Shown here piece by piece: positions 1 through 9,297 of a DNA stretch of 46,755 bases. The DNA comes from Burkholderia sp. SRS-W-2-2016. Lineage in GTDB: Bacteria; Pseudomonadota; Gammaproteobacteria; Burkholderiales; Burkholderiaceae. The notes under the pieces are model-generated. The model saw nothing but the letters and a program-made list of their open reading frames with translations. It made no database searches and had not been told where the DNA came from. The stretch lies in assembly GCF_001931485.1 (NCBI RefSeq), contig NZ_MSDV01000010.1, positions 1-46,755 of the forward strand, written 5' to 3'. Position numbers and translations under genes: made by a program. Position 1 is the stretch's first letter. Each line of letters opens with the position of its first letter.

Positions 1-164
1 CGCCTGGGGGCTGGCCGCGGTGGTGGTGCTCGCCGCGCCGGCGGTGCTGGTGTTGCTGGTGGCGCTGGTGTTGCTGGTGGCGCCACCGCTGCCGGCACCG
101 CCCGCACCGCCCGCACCGCTCGCTCCGCCGGCGCCAGCAGCGCCAGTCGCAGCGACGCCCCCGC
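1..164 (-). repeat. Low-complexity Gly/Ala/Ser/Thr insert in YhdP
   Basis: In the yhdP frame the last 55 or so visible residues are almost only G, A, S, T and N. They include GGASGAGGAGGAG and a tandem ATSNTSATSNTS, encoded by a 15-18 base repeat of the GGTGTTGCTGGTGGC type. It reads as a disordered linker inside an otherwise folded periplasmic protein. Its far end is outside the window. Confidence 0.7.
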
Positions 165-3153
165 CGCGCAACTGCGCGGCGAGCAAACGCCACGCATCGG
201 CGTCGAATTCCTTCACGTCGACCGCGGCGACCACGCCTTCGGACGGCAGATCGGCCGGGCGGTTCACGCCGATCGCGCCGCGCACGACCGTCGGCGGCTG
301 GCCCGGCTGCACCCGCGGCTGATAGCGCAGCAGATACGCGGCGGCGACCGGCCCTAACGTCAGATCGGCGCGCTCGAGTCCGCTCTCGCCGGCCTCGCTC
401 GACGGCTTCACCGCGAAATGCAGCGGCATCGGCGTGCCGGCCGGCTTGTTGAACGGCGCCGGAAAGTCGAGCGCGAGGCCGCTCAGATCGGAGTTCGCGC
501 TGACCTGCGGCAGGCTCCCCTTCGCGCCGCTGACGTTCAGCTCATAAGGCGCGCTGCCGCTCATATGCGTGAGCACCTGCGCGGCCGGGCCATGCAGACC
601 GAGGCCGCGCGCGGCGTCGACGGCGATGTGGCCGTCGAGCGCGAGCGCATAGGTGCCGTCCTGGCGCAGACCGCCGTTCGCGTGCACGTCGCCGCCCATG
701 AACTGCCCTGACAGCCGCTCGGCCTCGGCCGTGCGCTCGGTGAAGCGCACCCGTCCGGTCAGCTGCGACAGCGGCGGCACGTGGTTCGCGCTCAGCCGGT
801 TGTTCTGGAAGCCGAGCGTGCCTTCCACGCCGATATGCGGCTTCGGCGTGCGCGGAATGGTCAGCCTGAGCGCGAGCGACGCCGGGCCTTCGGCGCGAAT
901 CTTCTCGGTCTGGCGGCGCGCCATGATGCCGAGCGAGCTGCCGTTCACGTAGTCGAGCATGTCGGCGAGCGGGCCGCGGCCGTTGCCGCGAATGACGAGA
1001 TTCGACGCCTTGGTGCCGAGATCGTCGATCCGCCCGTTCACGCTGGTCACCGCGAAGCGCTTGTAGCGGCCGCGCTCGATATCGAAGCGCAGCACGTTCT
1101 GTTTCAGTTCGAACACGCCGTCGATGCCGTCGAACGCCGGCCATACGTTCGGCGTGCCGTTGCGCATATTGCGCGGCGGGTAGGGCGTCGGGTCGAACCT
1201 GCCGCCGGTGAACGGCGCGACGATCTGGAAGATGCCGGCGCCCGGGTCGCGCGAGTACGGGAACTTGGTCAGGTCGCCGTGCACCTCGATCGTGCCGCCG
1301 CGCGAGACGCCCGCCTGCAACCCGTGCCCCAGATAGATGCGCAGTTTTTCGCTGACCGCGGTCGGCAGATAGCGGGCGATGCGGGTGACCTGGGCGCGCT
1401 GGAAGTCCGCCTTCAGATCCAGCGAGCCGCGCCCGTGGCCGGGGTTGCTGTAGTTCGCGGTGGCGGTCGCGTCGACGTCCGGGTTCGACACCTTGACGTC
1501 GGTCAGCTTCAGCGCGAACGCCGGCCGGGTCGAGTCCGTATCCTTCGGCAGCATGGTCCACTCGGCGCGGGCGTACAGCCGGTCGATCAGCAGCCGCGGG
1601 TCGTCGAACACGCCCGGCAGCGTCAGGGCCACCTTCGACGTGTCGAGCAGCGCGCGACCGCCTTTTTCGTCGGCATCGACGTTGCCCCACAGATTTTCGA
1701 TGCCGGGAATGCCCGCGCGCGGATGGCCGCGCGGCGTGAGGCCCGGCCCCGGCTCCTGCGCGGCGAAGCTGATGCCCTGCAGATCGCCCTTGAAGCGATA
1801 ACGCTCGATCGGCTCCGCGCCGGTCGGCCGGCGGTCGCTGCCGACCTCGCCGGACTCCGGCTTGCCGCGTTCGACCTCGATGACATAGTTGGAGACCAGT
1901 CCGCGCGGATTGATCCGCACCAGCTGGTTCAGGAACCGCCGCGGCAGCGGCAGCGCGCGGCTGAATTCGGCGAGGATGCCCAGGTCGACGCGGTCGCCGG
2001 TGACGCCGAGCAGTTGCCCATGCTGCTGCGTCGCGGTCCGGTAGCGGCCGTCCAGCGTCTGGAACTGCAGCGTGCGGGTGAGCGGTGTGCCGTCTTCGAG
2101 CGGCGGCTGGCCGAGTTCGGCGCGCAAGTCCGACAGTTGCAGCCGGAAGTCGCCCTGATTTGCTTCGACCCGCCACAGGAAATGGGCGACCGGCAACAGC
2201 AGCTTCGGCTGGGTCGGTCGCACCCGCAGCGCGACGTCGTTGCCGTTCAGCCGGCCGTTCGCGCTGGTCATCCGGCCTTCGCTGAAGTCGATCCAGATCG
2301 CGTTGTCGATGCTGCCGGCGAAGGTCTCGATCGGGAAGCTGATGTAGCGCGCGAGCGCCGGCAGATCGACCGGGCCGGTCGACACGTACGCCTGGCCCGT
2401 CCAGTTGATCGGTTTGCCGATCGCCGACAGCGGCGCGTGGCGGAACTGCGTGCGGAAATCGAGCGGCCCGTGCAGCACCTTGCCGTCGGGCGGCGCCTGC
2501 AGCGCCATCCGGTGATCGTGGCCGTCGTTGAGAATCGCGATGCGGATGTCGCGCAACGCGATCTCGGGCACATCGCGGGTCGCGTCGCGCCAGCGCAGCA
2601 CGCCGCCGCGCACGACGATCGCCTGCTGGCGCAGCAGCCAGGTGGACAACGTGTCGTTGCCGCTGTGACGGGTCGGCACCGGCACGCCGGCCACCGCCAG
2701 CACGCCGTCCTCGCCGCGCGACACCAGCACGTCCGGCTGATCGACGATCAGACTCGACAACGCCGGCTGGAACTGCCAGAGCGAGCGCCACGACACGGTC
2801 GCGGTCGCGTGCGGGATGGTCAGGGCGGGGTGGCCGTCGTGATCGCGGATCACGAGGTTGGTGATGTCGAGGCCCGGCTGGAAGCCGCTCCAGTGCGGCG
2901 CCAGCCGGCCGATCGTGAACTGGGTGCGCAGTTTTTCGGAGACCGCCGCTTCGATGCGCGGGCGGAATGTGTCGACGCGCGGCAGCACGCCGTAGCGCAA
3001 GCCGAGGAACATTGCCGTCGCGAGGAAATACAGGACGAGCGCGAGCGTCAGGACCACGCGCAGGATGCGGCGCAGCACGACGTGGTCAGTTCCGCTCACA
3101 GGCCGGACCTGCTCGTGTTCGGGCGGGTCGGCGGATTCGTTTCGCTCGGACAT
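1..3153 (-). CDS. yhdP: YhdP family (AsmA-like) envelope protein, 3' end outside window
   Basis: The reading frame opens at ATG 3153 and stays open to the left edge, giving at least 1051 residues. The start reads MSERNESADPPEHEQ, followed by one membrane anchor near residues 30-52 (LRVVLTLALVLYFLATAMFL) and then LGLRYGVLPRVDTFRPRIE, typical of the long YhdP/TIGR02099 proteins. The rest is periplasmic and AsmA-like. Known members belong to the AsmA-like group thought to bridge inner and outer membrane and move phospholipid; that role is from the family, not this sequence. It is divergent from glnE, an arrangement I associate with Burkholderiaceae. Its visible C-terminal part carries a Gly/Ala/Ser/Thr-rich insert (see next entry). 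A long open frame at 542-2791 on the same strand is a high-GC shadow with no recognisable domain. Confidence 0.85.
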   Translation of the reverse strand, partial: MSERNESADPPEHEQVRPVSGTDHVVLRRILRVVLTLALVLYFLATAMFLGLRYGVLPRVDTFRPRIEAAVSEKLRTQFTIGRLAPHWSGFQPGLDITNLVIRDHDGHPALTIPHATATVSWRSLWQFQPALSSLIVDQPDVLVSRGEDGVLAVAGVPVPTRHSGNDTLSTWLLRQQAIVVRGGVLRWRDATRDVPEIALRDIRIAILNDGHDHRMALQAPPDGKVLHGPLDFRTQFRHAPLSAIGKPINWTGQAYVSTGPVDLPALARYISFPIETFAGSIDNAIWIDFSEGRMTSANGRLNGNDVALRVRPTQPKLLLPVAHFLWRVEANQGDFRLQLSDLRAELGQPPLEDGTPLTRTLQFQTLDGRYRTATQQHGQLLGVTGDRVDLGILAEFSRALPLPRRFLNQLVRINPRGLVSNYVIEVERGKPESGEVGSDRRPTGAEPIERYRFKGDLQGISFAAQEPGPGLTPRGHPRAGIPGIENLWGNVDADEKGGRALLDTSKVALTLPGVFDDPRLLIDRLYARAEWTMLPKDTDSTRPAFALKLTDVKVSNPDVDATATANYSNPGHGRGSLDLKADFQRAQVTRIARYLPTAVSEKLRIYLGHGLQAGVSRGGTIEVHGDLTKFPYSRDPGAGIFQIVAPFTGGRFDPTPYPPRNMRNGTPNVWPAFDGIDGVFELKQNVLRFDIERGRYKRFAVTSVNGRIDDLGTKASNLVIRGNGRGPLADMLDYVNGSSLGIMARRQTEKIRAEGPASLALRLTIPRTPKPHIGVEGTLGFQNNRLSANHVPPLSQLTGRVRFTERTAEAERLSGQFMGGDVHANGGLRQDGTYALALDGHIAVDAARGLGLHGPAAQVLTHMSGSAPYELNVSGAKGSLPQVSANSDLSGLALDFPAPFNKPAGTPMPLHFAVKPSSEAGESGLERADLTLGPVAAAYLLRYQPRVQPGQPPTVVRGAIGVNRPADLPSEGVVAAVDVKEFDADAWRLLAAQLRGGGVAATGAAGAGGASGAGGAGGAGSGGATSNTSATSNTSTAGAASTTTAASPQA

Positions 3154-3467
3154 GCGGCGGCGGCAGGGCGTATGGTAGTTTTCCGAAATTAACGACGAAA
3201 TGTAACACACGGCAAAGCGTCGGCGGACCTCCTGCAAACCCTGTCCGCACGCGGCCTCGCGGCCTCCCGCCGGGGTTCCGGCCGGGCTGCCCGGCGCGTT
3301 CGCCGGCGTGTTGCCGGACCCGTGCCGGTCGGGATACAGGGCGGCGTGAGAAAAGCTGCGCCAATGAGTAGGCGCATCACGCAACAAAACGACACACTCA
3401 CGACATCCGCCGCCGCCCGGGACCTCCCCGGACGACACTAACAAGCAACGAGCGAGCCAGATTCTTG
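3154..3467. other. Divergent intergenic region yhdP/glnE, no gene
   Basis: This stretch must hold the promoters of yhdP (-) and glnE (+). The 40 bases next to yhdP are AT-richer (TTCCGAAATTAACG, around 3180-3192). The middle is very GC-rich with short GCCGG palindromes. I see no consensus -35/-10 pair, no small RNA and no credible small gene. Confidence 0.5.
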
Positions 3468-6263
3468 ATGACTGACGCCATTCTCCTGAGTTCCAGCTAT
3501 TCCCACTACGCCGCGCGCGCCGCCGCGGCCCGCCCGCAACTGGCGGAGAACGTCAGCGCGCTCGCCGCGGAATCGCTTACCCGCGAACGCATCGATGCGC
3601 GTCTGGACGCGCTGTGCGCGGCGGCCGCCGGCGCGTCCGGCGCGCCGTTGAACGAGGACGCGCTCAAGCGCGCGCTGCGCCAGTTGCGCACCGAGGTGTT
3701 CTGCGCGGTGATGGAGCGCGATCTCGCCGGCCAGGCGGACATCGCCGAAGTCACCGGCGCGATGACCGATCTGGCGGAAACCACGATCCAGCGCGCGCTC
3801 GCGGTGCTGAGCGCCGACCTCGAAGCGCTCTACGGCGAGCCGCGCGGGCCGCAGGGCGAACGGCTGACGCTGGGCGTGGTCGGGATGGGCAAGCTCGGCG
3901 GGCGCGAGCTGAACGTGTCGTCGGATATCGATCTGATCTTCGTCTACGAGGACGACGGCGAGACCGCCGGCGGCCAGCGTTCGCCGCTCGCGACTCAGGA
4001 GTACTTCACGCGGCTCGGCAAACGGCTGATCGGCGCGCTCGCCGAAGTGACTGCCGACGGCTACGTGTTTCGCGTCGATATGCGCCTGCGGCCGAACGGC
4101 GATTCCGGGCCGCTGGTGTGCAGCCTCGGCATGCTCGAAGAGTATTTCTACGTGCAGGGCCGCGAGTGGGAACGCTATGCGTGGATCAAGGGGCGGCTCG
4201 TGTCGGAGGGCGAGAGCGCGTCGGCGCAGCGGCTGCAGAAGCAGCTCGACGCGATCGTCACGCCGTTCGTCTACCGGCGCTATCTGGACTTCGGCGTGAT
4301 CAGCGCGATTCGCGCGCTGCATCTGCAGATTCGCCAGGAGGCGCAGCGCCGCGCGTCGATGCGGCCCGACAAGGCCGACGACATCAAGCTCGGGCGCGGC
4401 GGCATCCGCGAAATCGAATTCAGCGCGCAGGTGTTTCAGCTGATCCGCGGCGGCCAGGACGCCGGCTTCCGGGTGCGCCCGACGCTCGCGGTGCTGCGCC
4501 ACGCGGCCGCGCATGGGCTGCTGGACCCGGAGGTGTGCGAGCGGCTGTCGCACGCGTACCGGTTTTTGCGCGAGCTCGAACATCGTTTGCAGTACCGCAA
4601 CGACGCGCAGACGCACGCGATGCCGGTCGACCCCGAAGACCGCGCGGCGCTCGCGCGCACGATGGGCTGCGACGGCTACGCGGCGCTGATGACGAAGCTC
4701 GACGCGCATCGCGAGTTCGTCGAACAGCAGTTCGACCAGATCTTCGCCGACAAGGTGGGCGGCCGCGACGGCTGCGCGGCGCCCGAGGACGGCGCGGCCG
4801 CGTGGGTGTGGAGCAGCGCGCTGGCCGACGACAGCGCCGACGACGCGCTGCGCGCGCGCCTCGTCGAACTGGGCGTGGCCGAGCCGGGCGAATTGCTCGC
4901 GCGATTGCAGGCGATCTGGCGCTCGTCGCGCTATACGGGGCTCAATGAGCGCAGCCGGCAACGCTTCGACATCGTCGCGCAGCGCGCGCTCGAAGCCGCG
5001 CGCACGCTGGAGCCGGCCGCGCGGCGCGGCAATACTGTCGCGCGCTTTTTCGATCTGCTCGAAGCGGTGAGCCGGCGCGGCGCGTATCTGGCGCTGCTGA
5101 CCGAGTATCCGCAGGCGTTGCATCAGGTGCTGTCGGTGCTGGGCGGCTCGCGCTGGGCGGCCGGCTATCTGATCCGCCATCCGCAACTGCTCGACGAACT
5201 GCTTGACGGCGAGGCGATCAACAGCCCGTTCGACTGGCCCGAGTTCAAGCGCACGCTGCGCCTGCGGCTCGCGGCCGCCGACGGCGTCGAGCAGCAGATG
5301 GACCTGCTGCGCCACGCGCACCAGGCCGAGGTGTTCCGCATCCTGTTGATCGATCTGGCCGGCAAGCTGTCGGTCGAACACGTGAGCGACCGGCTCTCGG
5401 AGCTGGCCGACGCGGTGCTCGACGTCGCGCTCGAAGCGGTCTGGAAGCAACTCGCGAAGCGCCATCGCGACACCCCGCGGTTCGCGGTGATCGCGTACGG
5501 CAAGCTCGGCGGCAAGGAGCTCGGTTACGCGTCCGACCTCGACCTGATCTTCCTGTACGACGACCCGGACGATGCCGCCGCCGACGTCTACGCGACCTAC
5601 ACGCGCCGTCTGATCACGTGGCTGACCACCGCGACCGGCGCCGGCACGCTGTTCGACATCGATCTGCGGCTGCGGCCGAACGGCGAGTCGGGGCTGCTCG
5701 TCACCGATCTCGACGCGTTCCGCCGCTACCAGCTGCGCGAGGGCGACGCCGCGAACACCGCGTGGGTCTGGGAGCATCAGGCGCTGACCCGCGCGCGTTA
5801 CTGCGCGGGCGACGCCGAGATCGGCGCGAAATTCGAGGCGATCCGCGAGCAGGTGCTGACCACGCCGCGCGAAGCGGCGCCGCTCGCGAAGGAGATCGTC
5901 GAGATGCGTGAGCGGGTCGAGGCCGGGCATCCGAACCATACGTCCGAGCTGTTCGACCTGAAGCACGATCGCGGCGGGATGGTCGATATCGAATTCACCG
6001 TGCAGTACTGGGTGCTGCTGCATGCGGCGCGCGACCCGGAGCTGATCCGCAATACCGGCAATATCGCGTTGCTGCGCGAGGTGTCGCGTTTCGGGCTGAT
6101 GAGCGAGGCGGAGGCGGAGACGGTCGGCGCCGCGTATCGGCGTTATCGCAAGCTGCAGCACACGCTGCGGCTCGACGGGATGGAGAAGGCGCGGGTCGAT
6201 CCGGCACTGGTGAGTACCGAGCGCGACGCGGTGTTGGGGTTGTGGAAGCGGGTGTTTGGTTAG
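3468..6263 (+). CDS. glnE: Bifunctional glutamine synthetase adenylyltransferase/adenylyl-removing enzyme
   Basis: 931 residues, close to the usual size (about 945). The enzyme attaches AMP to, and removes it from, a tyrosine of glutamine synthetase in response to PII and glutamine, so it sets nitrogen assimilation. Two copies of the nucleotidyltransferase signature are visible: GMGKLGGRELNVSSDIDLIF near residues 139-158 (N-terminal adenylyl-removing half) and AYGKLGGKELGYASDLDLIF near 675-694 (C-terminal adenylylating half). Each has the paired Asp residues (DIDL and DLDL) that bind metal. I chose ATG 3468, preceded by a weak purine-rich AACGAGCGAG; a TTG one codon upstream is in frame but less likely. 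A strong hairpin terminator follows. A 960-codon open frame on the opposite strand is a codon-bias shadow. Confidence 0.96.
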   Translation: MTDAILLSSSYSHYAARAAAARPQLAENVSALAAESLTRERIDARLDALCAAAAGASGAPLNEDALKRALRQLRTEVFCAVMERDLAGQADIAEVTGAMTDLAETTIQRALAVLSADLEALYGEPRGPQGERLTLGVVGMGKLGGRELNVSSDIDLIFVYEDDGETAGGQRSPLATQEYFTRLGKRLIGALAEVTADGYVFRVDMRLRPNGDSGPLVCSLGMLEEYFYVQGREWERYAWIKGRLVSEGESASAQRLQKQLDAIVTPFVYRRYLDFGVISAIRALHLQIRQEAQRRASMRPDKADDIKLGRGGIREIEFSAQVFQLIRGGQDAGFRVRPTLAVLRHAAAHGLLDPEVCERLSHAYRFLRELEHRLQYRNDAQTHAMPVDPEDRAALARTMGCDGYAALMTKLDAHREFVEQQFDQIFADKVGGRDGCAAPEDGAAAWVWSSALADDSADDALRARLVELGVAEPGELLARLQAIWRSSRYTGLNERSRQRFDIVAQRALEAARTLEPAARRGNTVARFFDLLEAVSRRGAYLALLTEYPQALHQVLSVLGGSRWAAGYLIRHPQLLDELLDGEAINSPFDWPEFKRTLRLRLAAADGVEQQMDLLRHAHQAEVFRILLIDLAGKLSVEHVSDRLSELADAVLDVALEAVWKQLAKRHRDTPRFAVIAYGKLGGKELGYASDLDLIFLYDDPDDAAADVYATYTRRLITWLTTATGAGTLFDIDLRLRPNGESGLLVTDLDAFRRYQLREGDAANTAWVWEHQALTRARYCAGDAEIGAKFEAIREQVLTTPREAAPLAKEIVEMRERVEAGHPNHTSELFDLKHDRGGMVDIEFTVQYWVLLHAARDPELIRNTGNIALLREVSRFGLMSEAEAETVGAAYRRYRKLQHTLRLDGMEKARVDPALVSTERDAVLGLWKRVFG

Positions 6264-6290
6264 TTGCCCAACGCGCCGCGCTGGCTGAGA

Positions 6291-6324
6291 TGGCCGGGAT
6301 CGATGCACGATCCCGGCCATTTTG
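6291..6324 (+). terminator. Rho-independent terminator after glnE
   Basis: A perfect 12-bp stem (TGGCCGGGATCG / CGATCCCGGCCA) with a five-base ATGCA loop is followed by TTTTGCTTT. It lies 28 bases after the glnE stop and between the convergent glnE and recN genes. The T-run faces the plus strand. Confidence 0.85.
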
Positions 6325-6384
6325 CTTTCAGGCGACGCTCGTTGCCGGGTTCGCGGAAACGGTGCGAGCGTCGCGCGGCAGCGC

Positions 6385-8052
6385 TTACGCCGCCAGCATT
6401 TCCTTCGCGTGCTTGCGCGTGGTCGCGGTGATTTCCAGACCGCCGAGCATCCGCGCGACTTCTTCGATGCGGCTCGCCTTGTCGAGCGAGGTCACGTTGC
6501 TGATCGTGCCGCCCTTGCCGTTGCTCGCCTTGGCGACCTGGAAGTGATGATCGCCGCGCGCGGCGACCTGCGGCAGGTGCGTCACGCATAGCACCTGACG
6601 CGCTTCGCCGAGCTGATGCAGCAATCGCCCGACCACTTCGGCGACGCCGCCGCCGATGCCGGTGTCCACTTCGTCGAAAATCAAAGTCGGGGTCGGGCTC
6701 GCGGCGCTCGCGATCACCGCGAGCGCGAGACTGATCCGCGCGAGTTCGCCGCCCGACGCGACCTTCGCGAGCGGCCGCAGCGGCACGCCGGCGTGACCGG
6801 CGACGCGGAACTCGATCTGTTCGAGCCCGTGCGCGCCGCCTTCGGGCAGCGGCACCAGCGCGACTTCGAAGCTGCCGCCTTTCATCGACAGTTCCTGCAT
6901 GCCGGTCGTCACCGCGTCGCCGAGCGCCTTGCCCGCTTTCGCGCGCGCCTTCGAGAGCTTTTTCGCCTCGGCGATGAACGCTTCCTTCGCTTGCGCTTCG
7001 GCGGCGCGCAGCGCGTCGAGGTCGGCGGCGGCGTCGAGCGCGGCCAGTTGCTCACGCCGCGCCTGGTGTTCTTCGGGCAGCGTTGCGGGTTGCAGGCGGA
7101 ATTTGCGGGCGGCCGAATGCAGCGCGTCGACGCGCTTTTCGACCTGCGCGAGCCGCTGCGGATCGAGTTCGAGTTTCTGCGCGTAATGGCTCAGCGAGTA
7201 CGCGGCTTCCTGCAACTGGATTTCGGCGGGTTCGAGCGCGGCGAGCACGTCGTTCAGCGCCGGGTCGATCTCGGCGAGATCGCGCACCTTCGAGACGATC
7301 GAGCCGAGATGCGTGATCATCGCTTCGTCGGATTCGGACAGCGCGGCGAGCGCGCCCTGCACGCCGTCGATCAGATTCGCCGAATGCGACAGCCGATGAT
7401 GCTCCGCGTTGACCTCTTCCCATTCGCCCGGCTGCGGCGCGAGCTTGTCGAGTTCGGTGAGCTGCCACGCGAGACGCTCGCGTTCGAGTTGCAGTTCGCG
7501 GTCGCGGGTCTGCGCGTGCTCGACCGCCTGGACCTTGTCGCGCCACGCACGCCATCCGCGCGTCACCAGGGCGGACAGATCGGACAGACCCGCGTGGGTG
7601 TCGAACAGTTCGCGCTGCGCGTCCGGGCGCATCAGCAACTGGTGCGCGTGCTGGCCGTGAATATCCACCAGCATTTCGCCGACCTCGCGCAGTTGCGCGA
7701 GCGTCGCCGCGGTGCCGTTGATGAACGCGCGCGAGCGGCCATTGCCGTCCACAACCCGGCGCAGCATCACGGTGCCGCCGTGCTGGTCGTCGGCGGCGGC
7801 GCTGAGCGCCTGCGCGTCGAGCCACGCGTCGACCTGCTCGTGCGTTTCGAACTCGGCGGTGATGTCGGCGCGGCTCTCGCCGGTGCGCACTACGCTCGCA
7901 TCGGCGCGGGCGCCGAGCGCGAGTGCCAGCGCGTCGATCAGGATCGACTTGCCGGCGCCGGTTTCGCCCGAGAAAACGGAAAAGCCGCTGTCGAATTCGA
8001 GATCGAGCGCGGCGACGATGACGAAGTCGCGTATCGAGAGGTGGCGAAGCAT
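6385..8052 (-). CDS. recN: DNA repair protein RecN
   Basis: 555 residues, the usual RecN length. RecN is an SMC-like ATPase that acts on double-strand breaks during recombinational repair. Walker A (GETGAGKS) is at residues 29-36. A long charged middle (about 150-370, rich in Glu, Ala, Gln and Arg) fits the coiled-coil arms. The ABC signature region (ASGGELARISLAL) and Walker B (TLIFDEVDTGIGG, near 455) are near the C-terminus, followed by the H-loop CVTHLPQVAA. The start is ATG 8052 with no strong Shine-Dalgarno. nadK lies 64 bases upstream on the same strand, so the two may be co-transcribed. I saw no obvious LexA box. Confidence 0.96.
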   Translation of the reverse strand: MLRHLSIRDFVIVAALDLEFDSGFSVFSGETGAGKSILIDALALALGARADASVVRTGESRADITAEFETHEQVDAWLDAQALSAAADDQHGGTVMLRRVVDGNGRSRAFINGTAATLAQLREVGEMLVDIHGQHAHQLLMRPDAQRELFDTHAGLSDLSALVTRGWRAWRDKVQAVEHAQTRDRELQLERERLAWQLTELDKLAPQPGEWEEVNAEHHRLSHSANLIDGVQGALAALSESDEAMITHLGSIVSKVRDLAEIDPALNDVLAALEPAEIQLQEAAYSLSHYAQKLELDPQRLAQVEKRVDALHSAARKFRLQPATLPEEHQARREQLAALDAAADLDALRAAEAQAKEAFIAEAKKLSKARAKAGKALGDAVTTGMQELSMKGGSFEVALVPLPEGGAHGLEQIEFRVAGHAGVPLRPLAKVASGGELARISLALAVIASAASPTPTLIFDEVDTGIGGGVAEVVGRLLHQLGEARQVLCVTHLPQVAARGDHHFQVAKASNGKGGTISNVTSLDKASRIEEVARMLGGLEITATTRKHAKEMLAA

Positions 8053-8116
8053 GGAAGTCGTCGGATGAACTGGGATTCGGGAGGCGGCCGCGGCGCCGCG
8101 CCAGGGGGGACGCCGC

Positions 8117-9019
8117 TTACGGCCGCGGGTCTTCTTCGTGCGACGGGTACTCGTGCCAGTGCAGCTTCTTGCGCAGCGTCGCGTAATAGCTGTAGCCGAC
8201 CGGATGCAGCATCTGCACCGTGTGACGCGAGCGGCGCACCTCGATCGTGTCGCCGAGTTCCAGCGACGTGAACGACTGCATGTCGAAATTCACGTTCACT
8301 TCGCGCCCGGACACGATCTGGATGCTGACCTTGGATTCGTCCGGCAGCACGATCGGCCGGTTGGACAGCGCATGCGGCGCGATCGGCACGAGCACGATGC
8401 CCTGCAATTGCGGATGCAGGATCGGCCCCTGCGACGACAGCGCGTACGCGGTCGAGCCGGTCGGCGTCGCGACGATCAGGCCGTCGGAGCGCTGGTTGTA
8501 CATGAAGCGCCCGTCCACCGATACGCGCAGCTCCGCCATGCCCGAGAAGCCGCTGCGGTTGACCACCACGTCGTTGAAAGCGAGCGCGTGATAGATCGGC
8601 GAGCCGCCGCGCATGATGCGCGCTTCGAGCAGCATGCGCTCTTCGCGTTCGAAATTGCCGGACAGCATTTGCGGCACGATCTCGCGCATGTCGGAGATCG
8701 GGATGTCCGTGATGAAGCCGAGCCGACCGTGGTTGATGCCGATCAGCGGCGTGCGGTATGGCGCCAGCTGGCGGCCGATACCTAGCATCGTGCCGTCGCC
8801 GCCGAGTACGACCGCGACGTCGGCGCGCGCGCCGATCTCGGCGGGACGCAGCGCCGGGTAGTCGGTCACGCCGATCTCAGCGGCGGTGTCCGCTTCGAAC
8901 ACGACTTCGAGGCCGAGCTTCGCGATGCACGCGGCGAGCGCGGTCAGCGGCTCGCCGATGCCTGGCGTATTGGCGCGTCCGACGAGCGCGACGGTCTTGA
9001 ACTGGCTGGTCACTTGCAT
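8117..9019 (-). CDS. nadK: NAD kinase
   Basis: 300 residues. It phosphorylates NAD to NADP in the cytosol and is the only NADP source. The GGDGT catalytic motif is at residues 73-77, and [20 protein letters not shown], the conserved substrate-binding stretch, lies further on. I chose ATG 9019 ([15 protein letters not shown]), where family similarity begins. An in-frame ATG at 9094 would add 25 residues of no recognisable character. A TGTAAT hexamer ends just six bases before ATG 9019 and there is no Shine-Dalgarno, so the message may be leaderless, which also argues against the longer form. It is divergent from hrcA, a common pairing in beta-proteobacteria. Confidence 0.95.
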   Translation of the reverse strand: MQVTSQFKTVALVGRANTPGIGEPLTALAACIAKLGLEVVFEADTAAEIGVTDYPALRPAEIGARADVAVVLGGDGTMLGIGRQLAPYRTPLIGINHGRLGFITDIPISDMREIVPQMLSGNFEREERMLLEARIMRGGSPIYHALAFNDVVVNRSGFSGMAELRVSVDGRFMYNQRSDGLIVATPTGSTAYALSSQGPILHPQLQGIVLVPIAPHALSNRPIVLPDESKVSIQIVSGREVNVNFDMQSFTSLELGDTIEVRRSRHTVQMLHPVGYSYYATLRKKLHWHEYPSHEEDPRP

Positions 9020-9025
9020 GCCGGC

Positions 9026-9031
9026 ATTACA
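9026..9031 (-). promoter_or_regulatory. Probable extended -10 box of nadK
   Basis: On the minus strand TGGTGTAAT reads as an extended -10 (TG-G-TGTAAT). It ends six bases before the nadK ATG, which would put the transcription start at or next to the start codon. No good -35 is visible 16-18 bases upstream, as can occur with extended -10 promoters. Prediction only. Confidence 0.4.
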
Positions 9032-9283
9032 CCATAGGTAGGGCCTGAAAAGAACCGCAGACCAACCCGGTAGGGGCCGGTACGCATGGGGCATCTGCGC
9101 ATGCCGTGATTATCGTTAGAATGGTGAACACCTGATGACATGCGTGCGACTCGACGCGCGGCCTGGCAGAGGGCGGTAGGTGGGCTGGGTCGCCGCCGCG
9201 CCGTCCCGCCACGCACCGGCCAGGCGCCGCGCATCGGTCGGGGATGAGCGCCGCCAGCGCTCGCGGCAGCCGCGACCTTGAGC

Positions 9284-9289
9284 TAAAAT
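9284..9289 (+). promoter_or_regulatory. Probable -10 box of hrcA
   Basis: TAAAAT lies eight bases before the hrcA ATG in AGCTAAAATTTTTCGTCATG. The expected start site would fall within a few bases of the ATG and no purine-rich ribosome site is present. The -35 region is not recognisable. Confidence 0.4.
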
Positions 9290-9297
9290 TTTTCGTC

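Noticed and set aside
542..3192. Long open frames on both strands across yhdP (542-2791 minus, 781-3192 plus)
   Set aside because: Arg/Ala/His-rich shadow frames. The frame from 3153 on the minus strand gives the anchor and the YhdP sequence.
3438..6320. 960-codon open frame on the minus strand opposite glnE
   Set aside because: It runs almost exactly antisense to glnE in high-GC DNA, its product is His/Arg/Ala-rich without domains, and glnE has two clear catalytic domains.
6616..8271. 551-codon plus-strand frame opposite recN
   Set aside because: Codon-bias shadow; recN has Walker A, signature and Walker B.
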